From contig NZ_VFUA01000026.1 in the NCBI RefSeq assembly GCF_006440735.1, forward strand, positions 1 through 63,620: DNA of 63,620 nucleotides. Direction: 5' to 3'. Of the stretch, positions 44,162-53,524 are shown one piece after another (position 1 is the stretch's first letter; every line of letters begins with the position of its first letter). Under the pieces are notes generated by a model. The model did no database searches. It saw only the letters and a list, made by a program, of their open reading frames with translations, and was not told the origin of the DNA. The position numbers and the translations under genes are program-made. This stretch comes from Mesorhizobium sp. B2-7-1. GTDB lineage: Bacteria > Pseudomonadota > Alphaproteobacteria > Rhizobiales > Rhizobiaceae.

Positions 44162-44905
44162 ATGACCATCCATTCACTCAACACCAAGCGTGCCAGCCGC
44201 TCCGCCGAAGCCCGCGTCGCGGCACAAGACTGGCGCAACCTCGTCTCGGACCTCAACGCCCACGGCTGTACCGTCATGCCCGACCTGCTGTCGGCGGAAG
44301 AATGCACCGACATCGCCGGCCTCTATCCGCATGAGGAGCATTTCCGCAGTCATGTCGTGATGGCCCGCCACGGCTTCGGCAAGGGTGAATATCGCTACTT
44401 CAAATATCCGCTGCCGGACCTGATCGAGAGCCTGCGCACCGCGCTCTATCCGCGCCTCGCCACGGTCGCCAATGACTGGAACGAAAAAATGGGTGTGGCG
44501 CTTCGCTATCCGGCCGACCACGCCGCCTTCCTGAAGCGCTGCCACGACGAAGGCCAGGTGAGGCCGACGCCGCTCCTGCTGCAATACGGTCCCGGCGACT
44601 TCAACTGTCTGCACCAGGACCTCTACGGCGCGCTCGCCTTTCCGCTGCAGGTGGCGATATTGCTCTCGGAACCCGGCGAGGATTTCACCGGTGGCGAGTT
44701 CGTGCTCACCGAGCAGCGCCCGCGCATGCAAAGCCGCGCCGAGGTGGTTCCGCTCAAGCGCGGCGACGCGGTGATCTTCGCCGTGCACAACCGGCCGGTG
44801 CAGGGGACGAAGGGGTATTACCGGGTGAATCTCAGACACGGGGTTAGCCGATTGAGATCAGGACGGCGGCATACGGTGGGGATTATTTTCCATGACGCGA
44901 GGTAG
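44162..44905 (+). CDS. 2-oxoglutarate/Fe(II)-dependent oxygenase (prolyl hydroxylase-like)
   Basis: A 247-residue non-haem iron oxygenase. The Fe-binding HxD is in CLHQDLYGA, and the distal His with the 2OG-binding Arg are in RSGRRHTVGIIFHDAR (R-x-T-x-G-x2-FH pattern). The segment GEFVLTEQRP is also typical of the 2OG-Fe(II) superfamily. It likely hydroxylates a protein or amino acid; substrate unknown. GGAG lies before ATG 44162. Confidence 0.85.
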   Translation: MTIHSLNTKRASRSAEARVAAQDWRNLVSDLNAHGCTVMPDLLSAEECTDIAGLYPHEEHFRSHVVMARHGFGKGEYRYFKYPLPDLIESLRTALYPRLATVANDWNEKMGVALRYPADHAAFLKRCHDEGQVRPTPLLLQYGPGDFNCLHQDLYGALAFPLQVAILLSEPGEDFTGGEFVLTEQRPRMQSRAEVVPLKRGDAVIFAVHNRPVQGTKGYYRVNLRHGVSRLRSGRRHTVGIIFHDAR

Positions 44906-44920
44906 GGCGCGGCGCCGAAG

Positions 44921-44953
44921 CTGCTAATCTCCCCCCTTGCGGGGGAGATTGGC
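44921..44953. repeat. R1-family palindrome, short copy
   Basis: CTGCTAATCTCCCCCCTTGC followed by GGGGGAGATTGGC, a single hairpin of the R1 core, just after the oxygenase stop. Confidence 0.85.
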
Positions 44954-45072
44954 CGTCACAACCGCCTTCGCCAATCTCATCTGCGGCGCTTCTGCCTCTT
45001 CCCCTGCCGCCCTCATTCGCGTACACGCCCGGGCAAATCCCGCCACGTCAGCGCAGTTTCCCGGACCGCCCC

Positions 45073-46695
45073 ATGATCCGTCTTGAAAATATCGGCAAGC
45101 AGAACGGCCGACAGATCGTCTTCATCGAAGCCTCTGCCGCCTTGCAGAAGGGCGAGAAGGTCGGCTTGGTCGGCCCGAACGGCGCCGGCAAGACGACCTT
45201 GTTCCGCATGATCATCGGTCAGGAGCAGCCTGACGAAGGGCAGGTCTCGGTCGATCGCGGCGTCACCATCGGCTATTTCAGCCAGGATGTCGGCGACATG
45301 GGCGGCTTGAGCGCCGTGGCCGAGGTCATGGAAGGCGCCGGGCCGGTGAGCGCGGTCGCCGCCGAGATGCGCGAGCTCGAGCACGCCATGGGCGATCCTG
45401 ACCGCGTCGACGAGATGGATCAGATCATCGAGCGCTATGGCGAATTGCAGCACCGTTTCGAGGAGCTCGACGGTTATGCGCTCGACGGCTGCGCTCGCGA
45501 GGTGCTGGACGGTCTCGGCTTCTCCCAGGAGATGATGGACGGCGACGTCTCAAAGCTCTCCGGTGGCTGGAAGATGCGCGTGGCGCTCGCCCGTATCCTG
45601 CTGATGCGGCCCGACGTCATGCTGCTCGACGAGCCGTCGAACCATCTCGACCTCGAAAGCCTGATCTGGCTGGAGAAATTCCTCAAGGACTATGATGGCG
45701 CGCTGCTGATGACCTCGCACGACCGCGAGTTCATGAACCGTATCGTCAACAAGATCATCGAGATCGATGCCGGCGCGCTCACCTCCTATTCCGGCAACTA
45801 CGAATTCTACCAGGAGCAGCGCGCGCTGGCCGACAAGCAACTGCAGGCGCAGTTCGAGCGCCAGCAGGCGATGCTGGCCAAGGAGATCGCCTTCATCGAG
45901 CGTTTCAAGGCGCGCGCCTCGCACGCCGCGCAGGTGCAGAGCCGGGTGAAGAAGCTCGACAAGATCGACCGCGTCGAGCCGCCGAAGCGCCGCCAGACGG
46001 TCGCCTTCGAGTTCCAGCCGGCGCCGCGCTGCGGCGAGGACGTGGCGACGTTGAAGGGCATCCACAAATCCTATGGCAGCCGCTCGATCTATTCCGGTCT
46101 CGATTTCCAGATCCGCCGCCGCGAACGCTGGTGCGTGATGGGCATCAACGGCGCCGGCAAGTCGACGCTTTTGAAGCTGGTCGCCGGCGCCTCGGAGCCG
46201 GACGAGGGCTCGGTGGCGCGCGGCCCGAGCGTCAAGATGGGCTATTTCGCCCAGCACGCGATGGAACTGCTCGATGGCGAGCGCACCGTGTTCCAGACGC
46301 TGGAGGACAATTTCCCGCAGGCCGGACAGGCGCCGCTGCGGGCGCTTGCCGGCTGTTTCGGCTTCTCCGGCGACGAGATCGAGAAGAAGTGCCGCGTGCT
46401 CTCCGGCGGCGAGAAGGCGCGGCTGGTGATGGCGCTGATGCTGTTCGATCCGCCCAACCTTCTGGTGCTCGACGAGCCAACCAACCACCTCGACATCACG
46501 ACCAAGCAGATGCTGATCGAGGCGCTGTCGCAGTATGAAGGCACCATGCTCTTCGTCTCGCACGACCGTCATTTCCTGGCGGCACTGTCCAACCGCGTGC
46601 TGGAACTGACCCCCGAAGGCATCCACACCTATGGTGGCGGCTACACCGAATATGTCGCCCGCACCGGCCAGGAAGCGCCGGGGCTGAGGAGCTAG
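45073..46695 (+). CDS. ABC-F family ATPase
   Basis: A 540-residue cytoplasmic protein with two ABC domains and no membrane segment. First domain: Walker A GPNGAGKTT, signature LSGGWKMR, Walker B LLLDEPSNHLD. Second: GINGAGKST, LSGGEKAR and LVLDEPTNHLD. A charged linker of about 80 residues (YQEQRALADKQLQAQFERQQ) joins them, as in ribosome-associated ABC-F proteins such as Uup, YbiT and EttA. It probably acts on ribosomes during translation or stalling; the exact paralogue is not decided. Confidence 0.92.
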   Translation: MIRLENIGKQNGRQIVFIEASAALQKGEKVGLVGPNGAGKTTLFRMIIGQEQPDEGQVSVDRGVTIGYFSQDVGDMGGLSAVAEVMEGAGPVSAVAAEMRELEHAMGDPDRVDEMDQIIERYGELQHRFEELDGYALDGCAREVLDGLGFSQEMMDGDVSKLSGGWKMRVALARILLMRPDVMLLDEPSNHLDLESLIWLEKFLKDYDGALLMTSHDREFMNRIVNKIIEIDAGALTSYSGNYEFYQEQRALADKQLQAQFERQQAMLAKEIAFIERFKARASHAAQVQSRVKKLDKIDRVEPPKRRQTVAFEFQPAPRCGEDVATLKGIHKSYGSRSIYSGLDFQIRRRERWCVMGINGAGKSTLLKLVAGASEPDEGSVARGPSVKMGYFAQHAMELLDGERTVFQTLEDNFPQAGQAPLRALAGCFGFSGDEIEKKCRVLSGGEKARLVMALMLFDPPNLLVLDEPTNHLDITTKQMLIEALSQYEGTMLFVSHDRHFLAALSNRVLELTPEGIHTYGGGYTEYVARTGQEAPGLRS

Positions 46696-46704
46696 GAACG
46701 CGGC

Positions 46705-47832
46705 CTAAAGCGCATCGTAGACGGCGTCGATCAGGGCTTTGCGGCGTGGGTCGACATCGTCGAAACCCACCATGCGGTTGGTGACGTAGCCGAACCCAAC
46801 GCCGGCGCCGGGATCGGCGAAGCCGATGGCGCCGCCCCAGCCGGTATGGCCGAAGGTTTGCGGCGACGCGCGGCCTGCATAGACAGGATCCTCGATCTGG
46901 TAGCCGGCGGCGAAGGCGGCCGGCAGCGCGAAACTGTCGTCCATGCCGCGAAAGCGCGGCCTTGCGGCTTCTTCGATTGCCGCGCGGCCGATCAAGACTT
47001 TGCCGTCAAGGGTCCCCCCTGCCGCCATCATGCCGTAGATCCGCGCCAGCGCATGGGCGGTGGACTGGCCGTTGCCGCCCGGCACCTCGGCGGCGCGCCA
47101 GGCGCGGTCGTTGGGCGCCAGGGCGCGTGGCGTCGGGTTGTCGCATGCCTGCGGAAAGGCAGAGGTGCGCACGAACTCGACCCAATCCGAAGCTTGCGGG
47201 CCTTCGATCATCTCTGCGGCGCGGGTATCCTCGGGCTCCGGCAGGCCGACGTGGAAATCGGCCCCAAGCGGGACTGCAATCTCTTCCGCGATGAAGCGGC
47301 CGATGCTGCGCCCGTCGACGCGCCGCAGCACCTCGCCGGCAAGATGGCCGTAGCTGAGGGCATGGTAGACGCAGCGGCTGCCGGGCTCCCATAGCGGCGA
47401 CATGGCGGCAAGCGCGTTGGCATAGGGCGTCCAGGCGAGCAGGCCCGCCTCGTCCATCGGCACGGCGAGACCGTTCAGCCCGGACCGGTGCGACATCACC
47501 TGATCGAGCGTGACGCGCTCCTTGCCGCCGGCCGCGAATTCCGGCCAATAGCGCGCGACCGGCGCGGCATAATCCAGCTTGCCGCGCTCCACCAGCATCG
47601 CGATCGCCAGCGCCACGACGCCTTTGGTCGAGGACCAGACATTGACCAGCGTGTCACGCCGCCACGGCCGGGTGAGTGCGGCATCCGCATGACCGCCCCA
47701 AAGGTCGACGACAGTCCTGCCATGGACCACGATCGAGACGCCGCCGCCATGTTCGAGGCCTTGGGCGAAACACCAGGCGAACGCATCGCGGACTCCGGCA
47801 AAACGCGGATCGCAGAAGCCTTCTATGCTCAT
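46705..47832 (-). CDS. Beta-lactamase-fold serine esterase (EstB-like, family VIII)
   Basis: A 375-residue serine hydrolase. The nucleophile motif SxxK is WSSTKGV (S67-S-T-K70) and YHALSYGHLAGEVL carries the conserved Tyr. The C-terminal HTGWGGAIGF acts as the KTG-like box. Such proteins are esterases or beta-lactam hydrolases of broad specificity without a signal peptide here, so it is probably cytoplasmic. It converges on the ABC-F gene with 9 bp between stops. Confidence 0.9.
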   Translation of the reverse strand: MSIEGFCDPRFAGVRDAFAWCFAQGLEHGGGVSIVVHGRTVVDLWGGHADAALTRPWRRDTLVNVWSSTKGVVALAIAMLVERGKLDYAAPVARYWPEFAAGGKERVTLDQVMSHRSGLNGLAVPMDEAGLLAWTPYANALAAMSPLWEPGSRCVYHALSYGHLAGEVLRRVDGRSIGRFIAEEIAVPLGADFHVGLPEPEDTRAAEMIEGPQASDWVEFVRTSAFPQACDNPTPRALAPNDRAWRAAEVPGGNGQSTAHALARIYGMMAAGGTLDGKVLIGRAAIEEAARPRFRGMDDSFALPAAFAAGYQIEDPVYAGRASPQTFGHTGWGGAIGFADPGAGVGFGYVTNRMVGFDDVDPRRKALIDAVYDAL

Positions 47833-47857
47833 AGGCGAAGTCCCACTTACGCACGCC

Positions 47858-48538
47858 TTAGCTAAAGAGCTTGGTCACAAAGCCGCTGAACCAGGCAAGC
47901 TGCGTCGCGTGGTGGGATTCCATCAGCCGGTCCTGCTCGTTCCGGTCCTGCGCGCCGAGCGTTCCGTACGGCGCGCCTTGCCGTTCCTGCCAGCGCCGGA
48001 AGCCGGCTGGACCCTGCTCGGCATGGAACTGCAGCGCATAGGTCTTGTCGCCGATCCGGAACGCCTGATTGGGAAAGGTTTCGCTCGAGGCGAGGTGCAC
48101 TGCGCCTGCCGGCAGGGCGAAGGTATGAAAATGGTTCTGCGGCAGGAAGAGCGGCCGGTCGAGGAAGTCGCCGGCCTCGGCCGTCGGCGTGATCTCGAAA
48201 TAGCCGAACTCCCTGATGCCGCTTTCCACCGGCCCGACATCGGCGCCGAGATGCCAGGCGATCTGCTGCGCGCCCTGGCAGATGCCGAGCAGTGGCAGGT
48301 CGTTGTCAAGGCAATGCTCGATCAGCGCGGCTTCGTGATCGAGGAACGGATGCTTGTCGGTGTCGAAGACGTTGAACGGGCCGCCATAGATCACCGCGCC
48401 GTTGACAGCGTCGAGATCGATCGCCTCACCCTTGAACGGCATTGCTGTCGCGACTGAATGGCCGTTGGCCTCCAGGGTGGTCTGGACATGATCGTCGCCC
48501 GGTTCTTCCGAGTGCCTGACCAGAACGATGCGCTTCAT
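47858..48538 (-). CDS. Class I glutamine amidotransferase-like protein
   Basis: A 226-residue stand-alone GATase1 domain. The catalytic triad is visible as C87 in LLGICQGAQQIAW, H172 and E174 in ALQFHAEQGP. Family members such as GuaA-like stand-alone proteins or YfeJ-type hydrolases release ammonia from glutamine or cleave gamma-glutamyl bonds. The gene lies 25 bp upstream of the EstB-like gene on the same strand, so they may be co-transcribed; no synthase subunit is nearby. Confidence 0.9.
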   Translation of the reverse strand: MKRIVLVRHSEEPGDDHVQTTLEANGHSVATAMPFKGEAIDLDAVNGAVIYGGPFNVFDTDKHPFLDHEAALIEHCLDNDLPLLGICQGAQQIAWHLGADVGPVESGIREFGYFEITPTAEAGDFLDRPLFLPQNHFHTFALPAGAVHLASSETFPNQAFRIGDKTYALQFHAEQGPAGFRRWQERQGAPYGTLGAQDRNEQDRLMESHHATQLAWFSGFVTKLFS

Positions 48539-48660
48539 CGGAGCTCCTGCCGCTTATCCGTGGGAAACGATAAAGCTAAGCGGACCGTGGGAAATGTGCC
48601 AGCGTCGGGTTCCGACTGGACGCTGGCAGGCCCCGCGCCGCCCGAGGGCGGCGCTGTCGC

Positions 48661-50547
48661 TCACCCCTTCGCCAACCCGCGATCGATCAGCCGCGCCAGG
48701 CGCGCAGAGAAGGCCTTGGCGTCGGCCGGCTTATCGCCGTCGAGCACGCGCGCTTCGTCGTAGAGCAGATGCGCGGCGTCTTCCTTGAACGCCTTTTCAT
48801 CGTCGCCGAGCTTTGCCAGCGCTGCGACGCGCTCATGACGCGGGTTGATCTCGAGGATCGGCTTGGCGGCCTTGTCGAGCCGGCCGGCGGCGTTGAGCAG
48901 GCGTTCGAACTGGCGGTCCGGGCCATGCTCCGGCGCGACGAGGCAGACGGCGCTTTCGGTCAGCCGGTCGGAGGCCTTCACGTCAGACACCTCCTCGCCG
49001 AGCACCGTCTTCACGAAGGCAAGGAACGTCGCGACGTCGGATGACGTTCCGGCGTCCGGCTTCGCTGCGTCCTCGGGCAGCGCGACATCGGCAAGCTCGG
49101 CCGCGCCCTGCGTCACCGACTTGAACGGCTTGCCGTCGAACTCCGGCGCCATCGTCACCCAGAAACTGTCGACCGGATCGGTGAGCAACAGCACCTCGAT
49201 ATCGCGTGCGCGAAAACCTTCGAGCTGCGGCGAGGCTTTGAGCCGCGCACGGTCGTCGCCAGCCATGAAGAAGATCGCCTTCTGGCCTTCCTTCATCGCC
49301 GCCACATAGTCGGCGAGGCTGCGCCAGCCTTCGCCCGAAGCGGTCGAGCGGAAGCGGGCAAGCTTCAGCAACTGCTCGCGCCGCTCATAATCCTCATAGA
49401 GGCCTTCCTTGAGGACGACGCCGAAATTCTCCCAGATTTTCGCATAGGCTTCGGCATCGTTGTCGGCGAGCTTTGCGAGATCGCCGAGAATGCGGTTGGT
49501 CACGCCCTTGCGGATCGAGGCGAGCAGGGGGCTTTCCTGGATCATCTCGCGCGAGACGTTGAGCGGCAGGTCGGCGGAATCGACCAGGCCGCGCACGAAG
49601 CGCAGGTAGCGCGGCAGCACATCGGCATCGTCGGTGATGAAGACGCGCCGCACATAGAGCTTCATGCGGCCCTTGCGGTCCTGGTCGAACAGGTCGAACG
49701 GCTGCGATCCGGGCACGAAGGCGAGCACGCTGTACTCCTGCCGGCCCTCGGCGCGGAAATGTATTGTCGAGGCCGGTTCGTCATACTGGCCGGCAATGCT
49801 ACGGTAGAAGTCGGTATATTCTTCCGGCTTGATTTCGCTCTTCGACCGAACCCAAAGCGCTGTGCCGTCGGCGATGTCGCGCGGCTCGGCGCCGGGCTTT
49901 TCGACCAGCGTGATCGGCACCGGCACATGGCCAGACTGCGATTTCGCCAACCCTTCGAGCCGATAGGGCGTTGTGTAGGAAGAGGCGTCTTCCATCAGAT
50001 GCAGCACGACACGCGTGCCGCGCCTCGGAGCCGCCTCGAGCGGCACCGGCGCGATTTCATAGGTGCCCTTGCCGTCGGACGACCAGCGGAAGGCTTCGTC
50101 GCTGCCGGCCTGGCGGCTGGTGACGTCGACCCGGTCGGCGACCATGAAGGCCGAATAGAAGCCGACGCCGAACTGGCCGATGAGCTGCGTGTCCTCCGCC
50201 GCCTTGCCGGCCTCGACGCGTTCCATGAAGGCGCGCGTGCCGGAGCGCGCGATCGTGCCCAGCGCTTCCGCCATCTCGTCGCGGCTCATGCCGATGCCAT
50301 TGTCCTCGACGACGAGCTCTCTGTTGTCCGGATCGGCGGCGATCGTGATGCGCGGCTTGGCATCGTCACCCAGCAACTCGGGCCGGCTCACCGCCTCGAA
50401 ACGCAGCTTCTCGCAGGCATCCGCCGCATTGGAGATCAACTCGCGCAGGAAGACATCGCGGTCCGAATAGACCGAATGCACCATCATGTGCAGAAGCCGC
50501 GAGACGTCCGCCTCGAATGTCCTGGTTTCCGTCTTCTGATCCGTCAT
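48661..50547 (-). CDS. htpG: Chaperone HtpG (Hsp90)
   Basis: A 628-residue Hsp90 homologue of normal length. N-terminal ATPase motifs: RELISNAADACEKLRFEA, VVEDNGIGMSRDEM and IGQFGVGFYSAFMVADRV. The middle domain shows RRVFITDDADVLPRYLRFVR and the C-terminal dimerisation domain ends with RLARLIDRGLAKG. It folds client proteins and refolds damaged ones under heat stress. ATG 50547 gives MTDQKTETRTFEADVSRLL; the 19 extra upstream codons to 50604 are not conserved. A heat-shock-type promoter candidate lies upstream. Confidence 0.97.
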   Translation of the reverse strand: MTDQKTETRTFEADVSRLLHMMVHSVYSDRDVFLRELISNAADACEKLRFEAVSRPELLGDDAKPRITIAADPDNRELVVEDNGIGMSRDEMAEALGTIARSGTRAFMERVEAGKAAEDTQLIGQFGVGFYSAFMVADRVDVTSRQAGSDEAFRWSSDGKGTYEIAPVPLEAAPRRGTRVVLHLMEDASSYTTPYRLEGLAKSQSGHVPVPITLVEKPGAEPRDIADGTALWVRSKSEIKPEEYTDFYRSIAGQYDEPASTIHFRAEGRQEYSVLAFVPGSQPFDLFDQDRKGRMKLYVRRVFITDDADVLPRYLRFVRGLVDSADLPLNVSREMIQESPLLASIRKGVTNRILGDLAKLADNDAEAYAKIWENFGVVLKEGLYEDYERREQLLKLARFRSTASGEGWRSLADYVAAMKEGQKAIFFMAGDDRARLKASPQLEGFRARDIEVLLLTDPVDSFWVTMAPEFDGKPFKSVTQGAAELADVALPEDAAKPDAGTSSDVATFLAFVKTVLGEEVSDVKASDRLTESAVCLVAPEHGPDRQFERLLNAAGRLDKAAKPILEINPRHERVAALAKLGDDEKAFKEDAAHLLYDEARVLDGDKPADAKAFSARLARLIDRGLAKG

Positions 50548-51076
50548 CTCGGCTTTCCCAAATCTCCATTCTGCCCGACGCGCCATGCGCGTTAAGGGAT
50601 TCATCCTGTGGTTGTTTCAATTGTGTCCGCGGTCTGGATGGGACCGGCTTCGGCAGGACAATATCGGGATGCGAGGGGAAGGCAACAAGAGGGTGCGGAG
50701 AGGCAAGTGGGAAGGGCGGCTCCATCGAGTGCTCTGCCGTGGATCGATAGGGGAACTCTCCTTTCAATGCTCACTTGCGACTTTGAAAGTCTTCGCATCG
50801 GTCATGTGAATGATGACAAGCAGCTCGCTGTCTTTCTCCTTTGTGGCGCATGCTTTCAACCCCTGTCGAGAGAGCAGACCAACATATGGTGGGAGCGGAA
50901 GAGGGGATCTCTTGGCAGCCGATCCGCATAAGATTGGGAGCGACGATAACCTTAATTTTGGTTTCCCTTGCAGAGGCTTCCCGAACGGAAGGTAAAGGGA
51001 TAGATTAGCAATTCGTTAAGTACGCCCGGGGGCGAGCGTAAAAAGTTGTGTCGTCGAGCTTAAGGGATGTGCCGTG
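50548..51076. other. Divergent control region between htpG and a coiled-coil gene
   Basis: No gene is supported in these 529 bp. Base composition is lower in GC than the neighbours. The htpG promoter candidate lies at the left end (50591-50620). The right end contains AT-rich sequence (GTAAAGGGATAGATTAGCAA) that may hold the promoter of the 51077 gene. Confidence 0.5.
50591..50620 (-). promoter_or_regulatory. Possible heat-shock (RpoH) promoter of htpG
   Basis: On the minus strand TTGAAA (50615-50620) is followed after 16 bp by CCCTTAAC (50591-50598). This is close to the alphaproteobacterial RpoH pattern CTTGAA-N17-CCTATNT, but the -10 match is partial. It lies 44 bp upstream of the htpG start. 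Confidence 0.35.
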
Positions 51077-52501
51077 ATGAATTTCAAGTCTCTGATCAAG
51101 CGGGCCGAGGACGTCGATAAGGAATTTCAGGAACTCCAATCGGATCTGGCGGAAGCATTCGAGGACGTTCTTGCCGATGAGGAAAAGACACCGTCGGAGG
51201 ACGATGCCGTTGCCGGTCAGGAGCTGGTGGCAAGCGACGAGAATCCGCCGCCCGAAGAGCAGCCCGACGCAGCTCCATCGCGGCTGACGCCACACACCCA
51301 GACGCGGCTTGCCGCCCTGGAGGCGGTGGCCGGGCTTTTCCGCGACGGGCAGGGGCATCTCCAGGAGATCGAGGCCAAGCTGGCGGAGATCGCCACCGCG
51401 CATCACATGACGCGCGAGGTCCTCAATGTCTTCCATCGCGACGTCTTGCGCTCCAACGAGCTGGAACTGGCAAACCTCGCTCTCACCACCGAGCACAAGA
51501 CGCTCTCGGAACAATTGCTCGACGCCGCCCGCAGGCAGCGCGAACGCGACGGCGCGGCCGAAGCGTGGCAACAGCGCGAGGCGAGCCTCGTCCAGGACCG
51601 CGAACAGCTGCGCTCAGCGCTTGCGGCCGTGCGCCTGGAACTGGTGGAGATGGGCAATGAGAGCGGCAGGCGCGAGACTGAATTCGGCGAGATCGCCAAG
51701 GCTCTGGCGGCCAAGACAGTAGAGCTCGACCGACGCGGCGCCGAGAACAAGCTGCTGCGCGAAAAGCAGGTCGGCCTCTCGGTCGATCTGGAGCAGGCGC
51801 AAAAGCGCGAGGCGGAGGCCCGGCACAGATTCGATGAGTTCGCGGCAGCCCACGCCGGCGAAACCGCCCATATTGCCGAGCTGATGGCTCAACTCGGCAA
51901 CCACGAAAAGGAAGAAACCCGGCTGCAGAAGACGCTGGAGGCAACGCAGGCCAAGCTTGCCGAAACAGCCGAGACGGCGCGGATCGCCGAAAGCGACAGT
52001 GCCGCCGAATTGGCGCGCGGCCAGGCGGAAATGCGCGGTTTGCGTGCCGAGATCCAGGAACTACAGTCGCGTATGGATCAGGTCTCGATCGACAATGGCG
52101 AAGCAACCGCCGAGATCACCAGGCTCAAGACGCAGTTGAACGATGCCGTCACCGAACGCCAGATCGCGCAGGAAAGGCTCGCCGTTCTCAAGGACGAGAG
52201 CGAAGCCGACAAAAGGAACCTGTCCGCGGTCAGCACCAATCTCTCGCAGCTTTCGCTGCAGCAGGCGTCCGAGCAGATCCAGCTCGATATCCAGAAGCAG
52301 GAATGCGAGGACTTGCGCGCCGAGGTCGAAGCGCTCAATGCCCGCATTCGGGAATTGCTGCCCTACGAGCGCCTGCATCGGGTGACGGATGCAAGGTCGC
52401 GCAAGGATGCCGTGCCTCAAGCCAACGGGATCATCGCCGAAGCGGCCCGCCCGGCCGCCCGCCGCGTCCCCCGGCGTAACATACGGGCGAACGGAGGCTG
52501 A
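51077..52501 (+). CDS. Long coiled-coil protein
   Basis: A 474-residue cytoplasmic protein with no signal peptide or membrane segment. Residues about 110-430 are almost uninterrupted heptad-rich coiled coil (for example LRSALAAVRLELVEMGNESG and EEARHRF-like stretches). The N terminus MNFKSLIKRAEDVDKEFQEL is short and basic-acidic, followed by an acidic Pro-rich linker (ENPPPEEQPDAAPSR). The C-terminal tail is basic (RRVPRRNIRANGG). The layout (head, rod, tail) is reminiscent of bacterial intermediate-filament-like proteins, but a named family is not recognised. AAGGGA precedes ATG 51077. Confidence 0.8.
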   Translation: MNFKSLIKRAEDVDKEFQELQSDLAEAFEDVLADEEKTPSEDDAVAGQELVASDENPPPEEQPDAAPSRLTPHTQTRLAALEAVAGLFRDGQGHLQEIEAKLAEIATAHHMTREVLNVFHRDVLRSNELELANLALTTEHKTLSEQLLDAARRQRERDGAAEAWQQREASLVQDREQLRSALAAVRLELVEMGNESGRRETEFGEIAKALAAKTVELDRRGAENKLLREKQVGLSVDLEQAQKREAEARHRFDEFAAAHAGETAHIAELMAQLGNHEKEETRLQKTLEATQAKLAETAETARIAESDSAAELARGQAEMRGLRAEIQELQSRMDQVSIDNGEATAEITRLKTQLNDAVTERQIAQERLAVLKDESEADKRNLSAVSTNLSQLSLQQASEQIQLDIQKQECEDLRAEVEALNARIRELLPYERLHRVTDARSRKDAVPQANGIIAEAARPAARRVPRRNIRANGG

Positions 52502-52534
52502 GGAAACTGCTGCGCCCGGAATTCCTCTGGCAGG

Positions 52535-53428
52535 CTATTTCCCTGCCATGCCGTCCGCGAGGTCCTGTGCCTGCTTGAGCAAGGCCGGGAAGGACGGGTC
52601 GCCGGGCAGTCGCTGGGCCATGCAGGCCCGGTAGTCGGCGTCGCCTTTTTCCCAGGCGGCGTTGGCGGCATCGGTGGCGGGCGAGTCGTCCTGGTCCGAG
52701 CCCTGATCGGTCTGCTGGGTCTTCTGCGCCGCCGCGTCGGCGGCTGCCCAGAGCGAATCGCACGCCGCGATCTTCGGCACGGCTGGCGAGGCGGGGGCCT
52801 CGGCAACCAGCACGCGGTCGCCTTTGACGACCGCTACGACGATGTGCTGGTCGTAGATCGGTCCGACATCCTGGGTCCAGCCGCCGAGCCGGGCGACCAC
52901 TGCATCGGCGCCGTCGGGCTTCTTCAGCGAAAAGTCGAGCGTGCCGGAGAATGCCGCGTCGCTGCCGATGGCCTGGGTGTAGAAACTGTCGAGCTTCAGC
53001 GCCGCGCCAATGTCGGCGGGCAGCTTGAAATCGGCTTCCGCTTCGGCCGATTTGGACTTCAGCCAGCGCTCGGTCAGCCCGCGCGTCGAAGCGACGATGC
53101 TCGGGCCGTCGTCGCTCTGGGAATATCTCAATCCGTCGAGCATGCCGAAACCGATATCGGAAGCGTTGAGGCTCTGAACGTTCATCGTGCCGGCCGCCGG
53201 AAAATCCTTGACTGACAGCGGGCCGAGAATGGTGGCGAGCCGCTGCTGGAGATCGGCCAGCGCCTTTTCGTTCTGCGCATCGATGGTTTCGATTGCCGTG
53301 TTGGCGCTTTCCTGCGCGGTGATATCGGCGATCGCCTTGTCGCGCGCGGCGATGTAGTCGTCCTCCGGCGAGGCCGCGAGCGTCGTGCTGCCCGCCAGTG
53401 CAAAGAGAAGCGTTAAGACCAACCGCAT
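52535..53428 (-). CDS. Secreted protein of unknown function
   Basis: A 297-residue exported protein with a signal peptide (MRLVLTLLFALAGSTTLAAS). The mature part begins with an acidic helical segment, carries EDDYIAARDKAIADITAQES, and ends with a Cys-containing region ACDSLWAAAD and YRACMAQRLPGDPSFPALLK, two cysteines that could form a disulfide. No family is recognised with confidence. ATG 53428 gives a clean signal peptide; the 30 extra codons upstream are rejected. Confidence 0.72.
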   Translation of the reverse strand: MRLVLTLLFALAGSTTLAASPEDDYIAARDKAIADITAQESANTAIETIDAQNEKALADLQQRLATILGPLSVKDFPAAGTMNVQSLNASDIGFGMLDGLRYSQSDDGPSIVASTRGLTERWLKSKSAEAEADFKLPADIGAALKLDSFYTQAIGSDAAFSGTLDFSLKKPDGADAVVARLGGWTQDVGPIYDQHIVVAVVKGDRVLVAEAPASPAVPKIAACDSLWAAADAAAQKTQQTDQGSDQDDSPATDAANAAWEKGDADYRACMAQRLPGDPSFPALLKQAQDLADGMAGK

Positions 53429-53524
53429 GCTGCAACACCCCAAGGTTAGCGACCAACAGCCCTTGCGTGCCATCGCCCGACTTGGCGGCTTTTGCGTGGC
53501 GGAAATCGAGGCGGCCACAAATCT

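Noticed and set aside
50608..50931. Plus-strand 107-residue frame upstream of the coiled-coil gene
   Set aside because: Lies in the htpG control region, lacks a ribosome site and shows no domain.
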